DNA of 35,168 nt from Prochlorococcus sp. AG-315-C08. Lineage in GTDB: Bacteria > Cyanobacteriota > Cyanobacteriia > PCC-6307 > Cyanobiaceae. The first letter of the stretch is position 1. Every line of letters starts with the position of its first letter. The position numbers were made by a program, and so were the translations under genes. Location: the NCBI GenBank assembly GCA_003284185.1, contig QBWB01000006.1:1-35168 (forward strand), given 5' to 3'. This document shows positions 31,343 to 35,168 of this stretch, in pieces. The notes beneath the pieces are model-generated. The model had not been told where the DNA came from. It saw nothing but the letters and a program-made list of their open reading frames with translations, and made no database searches.

Positions 31343-31406
31343 GTTTCACAAGTCACCTTGTCACCTTATGTACAGAGAAAGCGTAGAAGGATTGATTTCT
31401 CTACAC
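31343..31406 (+). repeat. Left-end block of cassette 5 (GTTTCACAAGTCACCTTGTCACC...GCGTAGAAGGATTGATTTCTCTACAC)
   Basis: Aligns with cassette 2 left block 25370-25442. Confidence 0.85.
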
Positions 31407-31589
31407 TTTGCTTCCTGATCTATGGGTAGTAATAGGGGACAAAATGAACTTTTTATGCGTTGTCTGAAGAGTTGCAAGGGCGCTTGCGTGTGTATCCTTA
31501 ATATATCTACAATTAGTTGTCTTTATAGAAGAGATTTTTGATTGTTTTGCGCGGTGCTTGCTTCTAATCATTTTATTTTTGTTGATCAT

Positions 31590-33335
31590 TTATGAAATCA
31601 AGTCTCGATATCTATCAGTTTGAGTAAGGATTTCTATAGAAGGTTTAAGCATATCTTTGTAATTCTTCCACCCACCAATAGATTTTGAATGGATTGGGAA
31701 ACGAACTTCAACATTGCTTCTGGTTTTAACTGATCGAGCATTTAGATGTGGCGATAGATATGACTCTTGCCATTCCCAACCCATCCAATTGATTAAAGAT
31801 TTAATTTCTTTATTAGGATTGCTAACTAATGAGTCATAATTTAAGTCATATATTTTTGATCGAAATCTATTCTTATACTTACTCATTATTTCCTCTTGGT
31901 TTAAATAAACATTTGCGCAATCAACTAAGGAAGAGGAATATTCATTTCCTTTAGCAAAATGTGCTCGATAAATTGATAAAATATTATCTAAAGGATTTCT
32001 ATAGCAGTGAATAATTTTTGCGTTTGGTATATGCTGAGCAATAATACCTGCATATTGGTAGTTGTATAACCATTTATTAGTTGTGATATTCAATTTAGTC
32101 TTATGATTTACTTTTTCCCTATATAATTCAGCAAGATTTATCTCTTTTTTAGACTTCTTACACTCAAGGAATGATTCCTCTAGAATATTAATTTCACCTA
32201 GATCATATACATCATTACTCATAGTAAGAATTGATTCCAATAATGTAGAACCACTTCTAGGCATCCCTACAATAAAAATACTTTCAGGATATTTTCTAAC
32301 TTCTGTTCTATTAATTTCTTCTTTATCAGATTCAATCAGTAATACTTTAGATTTATTGATTAATAAATTAGAGTTGGATGAATGAAGATAAAGTTTTATT
32401 TTATTCGCCAATTTAAGGTATTTAGCACTGTCTTCGTATTTTTTTTTCTTATGAAGAATATTTGCTCTTGCGAAGTAAATATCAACTTGATCTTTTTGTG
32501 ATTTAGTATTTAAAATACTTTCAGAAAAGAGTTGATCCTTCCATATCTTATTTTCATCAGAATATTTACTTAATGATAGTGAATAGTATGCTTTTGCTAA
32601 ATCAGGATTGATTTCAATTGCTTTGCGAGTGGATAATTCTGCTTCTTTTAAGTTACCAAGATATCTCAATATGTTTCCCAGATTTAGATGAGCATCTGCG
32701 AAATCAGGTTTAATTTCAATTGCTTTGCGGCATGACAATTCTGCTTCTTGTAAGTTACCAAGATATCTCAATATGTTTCCCAGATTTAGATGAGCATCTG
32801 CGAAGTCAGGTTTAAGTTCAATTGCTTTACGAGTGGATAATTCTGCTTCTTGTAAGTTACCAAGATCTATCAATATGTTTCCCAGATTTAGATGAGCATC
32901 TGGGAAATCAGGTTTAAATTCAATTGCTTTACGAGTGGATAATTCTGCTTCTTGTAATTTGCCAAGGTCCCTCAATATATTTCCAAGATTGGAATGCGCA
33001 TCTGGGAAATTAGGCTTAAGTTCAATTGCTTTACGAGTGGATAATTCTGCTTCTTGTAAGTTACCAAGAATTTTTAAGATGACTCCATAATTAGAAAAAA
33101 CCCTGTGATCTTTGAAACCTTGATTTATGAAATATTTATAAAGTTTTGCTGCTTCTAAAATATTTCCTTGTGAATGAAACTTAAATGCTTGATTGATTAT
33201 TTGGTCTTTAGAAGGTTTAGAAGAATTAATAGTAGAAATATTGTCGTGAATTTCTTCTAAAGTCAAGGGAATTGGGAATGTAGTTACTTCATAGACTTCC
33301 CCTCCCCCTTGATCTTTGTCACCAGATTTGTCCAT
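31590..33335 (-). CDS. TPR-repeat sulfotransferase family protein
   Basis: N-terminal TPRs; IFIVGMPRSGSTLLESIL 5'-PAPS binding motif, HCYRNPLDNILSIYRAHF. Confidence 0.92.
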   Translation of the reverse strand: MDKSGDKDQGGGEVYEVTTFPIPLTLEEIHDNISTINSSKPSKDQIINQAFKFHSQGNILEAAKLYKYFINQGFKDHRVFSNYGVILKILGNLQEAELSTRKAIELKPNFPDAHSNLGNILRDLGKLQEAELSTRKAIEFKPDFPDAHLNLGNILIDLGNLQEAELSTRKAIELKPDFADAHLNLGNILRYLGNLQEAELSCRKAIEIKPDFADAHLNLGNILRYLGNLKEAELSTRKAIEINPDLAKAYYSLSLSKYSDENKIWKDQLFSESILNTKSQKDQVDIYFARANILHKKKKYEDSAKYLKLANKIKLYLHSSNSNLLINKSKVLLIESDKEEINRTEVRKYPESIFIVGMPRSGSTLLESILTMSNDVYDLGEINILEESFLECKKSKKEINLAELYREKVNHKTKLNITTNKWLYNYQYAGIIAQHIPNAKIIHCYRNPLDNILSIYRAHFAKGNEYSSSLVDCANVYLNQEEIMSKYKNRFRSKIYDLNYDSLVSNPNKEIKSLINWMGWEWQESYLSPHLNARSVKTRSNVEVRFPIHSKSIGGWKNYKDMLKPSIEILTQTDRYRDLIS

Positions 33336-33544
33336 CTATGCTTTTCTATCTTTGAGATCAGATATTTCATACTAATACTGCAATCATTTTATACTAATAC
33401 TGCAATGATTTTATACTAATGCTGTAATTATCGTTGTTTCATTTTGAGCGCCATAAAGTAGCAGTCTCTTTAAATGATCACCTACGATATCTCTAAGTTA
33501 ATGTCGTCTTTGAGAAGTTTTCAGTTTGTAATCGTCGTTGATTG

Positions 33545-33567
33545 GTTTCACACGAGTTTCACACAGG
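33545..33567 (+). repeat. Cassette 5 right iterons GTTTCACACGA-GTTTCACACAGG
   Basis: Direct reading. Confidence 0.85.
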
Positions 33568-33640
33568 ATCTCAACATTATAAAATGCTATGATTTTCTCA
33601 GTTTTAATAAGGGATCCTGAACTTAGTACTTGTAGAGACT

Positions 33641-33656
33641 CTATTGAATAGGAGTA
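33641..33656 (+). repeat. guaA-core copy 6: CTATTGAATAGGAGTA (13/16)
   Basis: Three mismatches; positional context and flanking end sequence agree. Confidence 0.85.
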
Positions 33657-33745
33657 AGCTTTATACTCAAAATCCAGATATAGAAACAATTATTGAGTTC
33701 CACATAAGATATTGAATACCTACTGTTAAGGTGTTTGGGTGTATA

Positions 33746-33768
33746 GTTTTACACGAGTTGTACACAGG
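33746..33768 (+). repeat. Cassette 6 iterons GTTTTACACGA-GTTGTACACAGG
   Basis: Direct reading, degenerate, 11-bp period. Confidence 0.75.
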
Positions 33769-33840
33769 ATTAGATATAATCATATCCTCTGATTTCTTCA
33801 GTTATAGCATACTATCCTAGCCTTGGTATATCTAGGGGCT

Positions 33841-33856
33841 CTATTGAGTAGGAATG
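33841..33856 (+). repeat. guaA-core copy 7: CTATTGAGTAGGAATG (14/16)
   Basis: Two mismatches; right-end sequence of family B directly upstream. Confidence 0.85.
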
Positions 33857-33959
33857 AAGGAAACGTCTACTTTTTAGTGATAATTTGATTTTTATATTTT
33901 ATATAGGGTGTTCTTGAAAAGAAATATGCTGATGTAATTAGAATCTCTTTGTATTTAAA

Positions 33960-34556
33960 TTATTTAGGAAATGTAAGCCAACCTGTAATGATATACTTTA
34001 CACCTGAATTTAATATGTTTCCTTTGTGAGAGTGCGTCCATTCAGCCGGCCAAAGTAAAGTTAAACCTTTTTTGGGTTTTATTTCTAGATCGTAATGGTT
34101 AAAATATGTTGATCCACCATCTTCTACATCATTTAAATAGGTCATAAAGGCTAATAATCTGTGAAGACTATTCACCCCCATTCTTTCACAATGTATAGTT
34201 TGAAAGTGTTGTCCTGGTAAATATTTACCAAGATTAAACTTACCGATCTCTAAATGGTTGACGATTGATTGCAAGAATGGCCACTGAACATTATAGTCTT
34301 TGTAACATTCAAATAAATTTTCAAAGTAAATTTTATATATTTCATTTATTGGTAGATTTAGTTCTTTTGGAGCAAGAGTGATATCGCCTCTGTTTTTCGC
34401 ATCTAGGTTGATCCCTTTACCTGTGACACCTTGAGTTTGTTTCTTTTGATTATTATCATAGTAAGCAATTATTTCATCACACAAGGAATGTTTCATTACC
34501 CAGGAGCCTATAAAGTTGGGAGTAAGATTTGTTTTACCTAAATCTGATCTTTTCAT
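33960..34556 (-). CDS. 2-oxoglutarate/Fe(II) oxygenase (prolyl 4-hydroxylase-like)
   Basis: FQTIHCERMG...LAFMTYLNDVEDGGSTYFNHYDLEIKPKKGLTLLWPAEWTHSHKG...KYIITGWLTF. Confidence 0.85.
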   Translation of the reverse strand: MKRSDLGKTNLTPNFIGSWVMKHSLCDEIIAYYDNNQKKQTQGVTGKGINLDAKNRGDITLAPKELNLPINEIYKIYFENLFECYKDYNVQWPFLQSIVNHLEIGKFNLGKYLPGQHFQTIHCERMGVNSLHRLLAFMTYLNDVEDGGSTYFNHYDLEIKPKKGLTLLWPAEWTHSHKGNILNSGVKYIITGWLTFPK

Positions 34557-34558
34557 GA

Positions 34559-35168
34559 TTAATTGATAGATAAGCCATTTTTTAGATCAAATTGAATCGC
34601 TCCGTCTCCTTCTCTACACTTTGCTATTCCTTCAGCATGATTTCCTTTAATTAAAAGCACTTCTCCAATCGCAGCAAGGTATAAGCTGTAGTCTATTCCA
34701 AGTTCATTAGCTTTTTCCAGGCTGGAGATGGCTTTGTCTAGCTTTTCAAGAAACTTCAAAATGTTTCCAAGGTTGAAATGAGCATCTGCGAAATCAGGTT
34801 TAAGTTCAATGGCTTTTAGATAGGATAATTTTGCTTCTTCTAATTGGCCAAGATTTCTGAATATGAATCCAAGATTAAAATGAGCATTTGCGAAATCAGG
34901 TTTCAGTTCAATTGCTTTTCTAGTAGATAATTCTGCGTCTTTTAGCTTTCCAAGAGCACTTAATATGCTTCCCAGAGTTAAATGAGCATTTACAAAATCA
35001 GGATTGATTTCAATTGCTTTTCTAGTAGATAATTCTGCGTCTTGTAATTTACCAAGAACACTCAATATGCTTCCTAGATTATGATGAGCCTCTGCGAATC
35101 TAGGTTTCAGTTCAATTGCTTTCCGATAAGAGATTTCTGCCTCTTGTAGTTTTTCAAGATCTTTCAAT
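34559..35168 (-). CDS. TPR-repeat protein, truncated by window end
   Basis: 34-aa TPRs, open to window edge; directly upstream of the oxygenase on the minus strand. Confidence 0.85.
   Translation of the reverse strand, partial: LKDLEKLQEAEISYRKAIELKPRFAEAHHNLGSILSVLGKLQDAELSTRKAIEINPDFVNAHLTLGSILSALGKLKDAELSTRKAIELKPDFANAHFNLGFIFRNLGQLEEAKLSYLKAIELKPDFADAHFNLGNILKFLEKLDKAISSLEKANELGIDYSLYLAAIGEVLLIKGNHAEGIAKCREGDGAIQFDLKNGLSIN

Larger units (their letters stand above)
31237..33656. mobile_element. guaA cassette 5 (end family B), cargo TPR-sulfotransferase
   Basis: Bounded by cores 5 and 6; left end closely similar to cassette 2 left end; right iterons GTTTCACACGAGTTTCACAC at 33545. Confidence 0.75.
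33641..33856. mobile_element. guaA cassette 6: cargo-less remnant (left end fused to right end)
   Basis: About 200 bp between cores 6 and 7; family B left-end sequence runs straight through a single iteron pair (33746-33768) into family B right-end sequence. Confidence 0.65.

Noticed and set aside
33498-33689. 63-aa minus ORF
   Set aside because: Covers the right end of cassette 5 and core 6.
22952-33768. CRISPR array or plasmid-type replication iterons
   Set aside because: Repeat units are 11 bp, only one to two per site, sequence changes between cassettes and no spacers, cas or rep gene is present.
22896-33856. tRNA-gene attachment (classical tycheposon)
   Set aside because: I could not recognise a tRNA gene in the region; the repeated core is clearly the guaA terminus. 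No tRNA scan was run.
22896-33856. Simple tandem duplication of the guaA 3' region
   Set aside because: Only about 16 to 20 bp of guaA is repeated and the intervening cargo differs completely between units.
26689-35168. TPR repeats as the mobile or recombination repeats defining the array
   Set aside because: They lie inside coding genes, are absent from cassettes 1, 2 and 4, and do not coincide with boundaries; treated as protein repeats.

Overview
This is an AT-rich window with picocyanobacterial (Prochlorococcus-like) gene content and order; the taxon is inferred from proteins, not searched. Positions 1 to about 22.9 kb hold ordinary, densely packed core genes: a SpoIIE/PP2C phosphatase, argH, an RRM protein, a dus-family tRNA-dihydrouridine synthase, msrB, grpE-dnaJ, a TusA-like gene, rsgA, a YbaB homolog, murB-murC, gap, thiL, a PPIase, efp-accB, pdxA, an epimerase, an HNH endonuclease, a class V aminotransferase, cbiD and guaA. 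From the guaA stop codon to about 33.86 kb the character changes. The last codons of guaA (CTATTGAGTGGGAATA, encoding ...IEWE-stop) recur seven times at 22896, 25255, 26258, 28968, 31237, 33641 and 33841. These cores delimit six consecutive cassettes of about 2.4, 1.0, 2.7, 2.3, 2.4 and 0.2 kb. Each cassette has a structured left end and right end carrying short iterons, tandem with an 11-bp period in most pairs. The iteron sequence is element-specific: left and right ends of one cassette match each other but differ from the neighbouring A-family cassettes. Two end families (A: cassettes 1, 3, 4; B: cassettes 2, 5, 6) are each internally coherent. The cores farthest from guaA are the most decayed, and the 0.2-kb cassette looks like a cargo-less left-right fusion scar. 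Cargo is typically a single gene: an RTX metalloprotease, a secreted small protein, a TPR protein, or a TPR-sulfotransferase; cassette 4 carries a set of tiny ORFs. No integrase or transposase is visible in the window. I interpret this as an integron-like array built by repeated site-specific insertion at the guaA 3' end, using a recombinase acting in trans. This interpretation is inference; the repeats, their coordinates and their coherence are read directly from the sequence.
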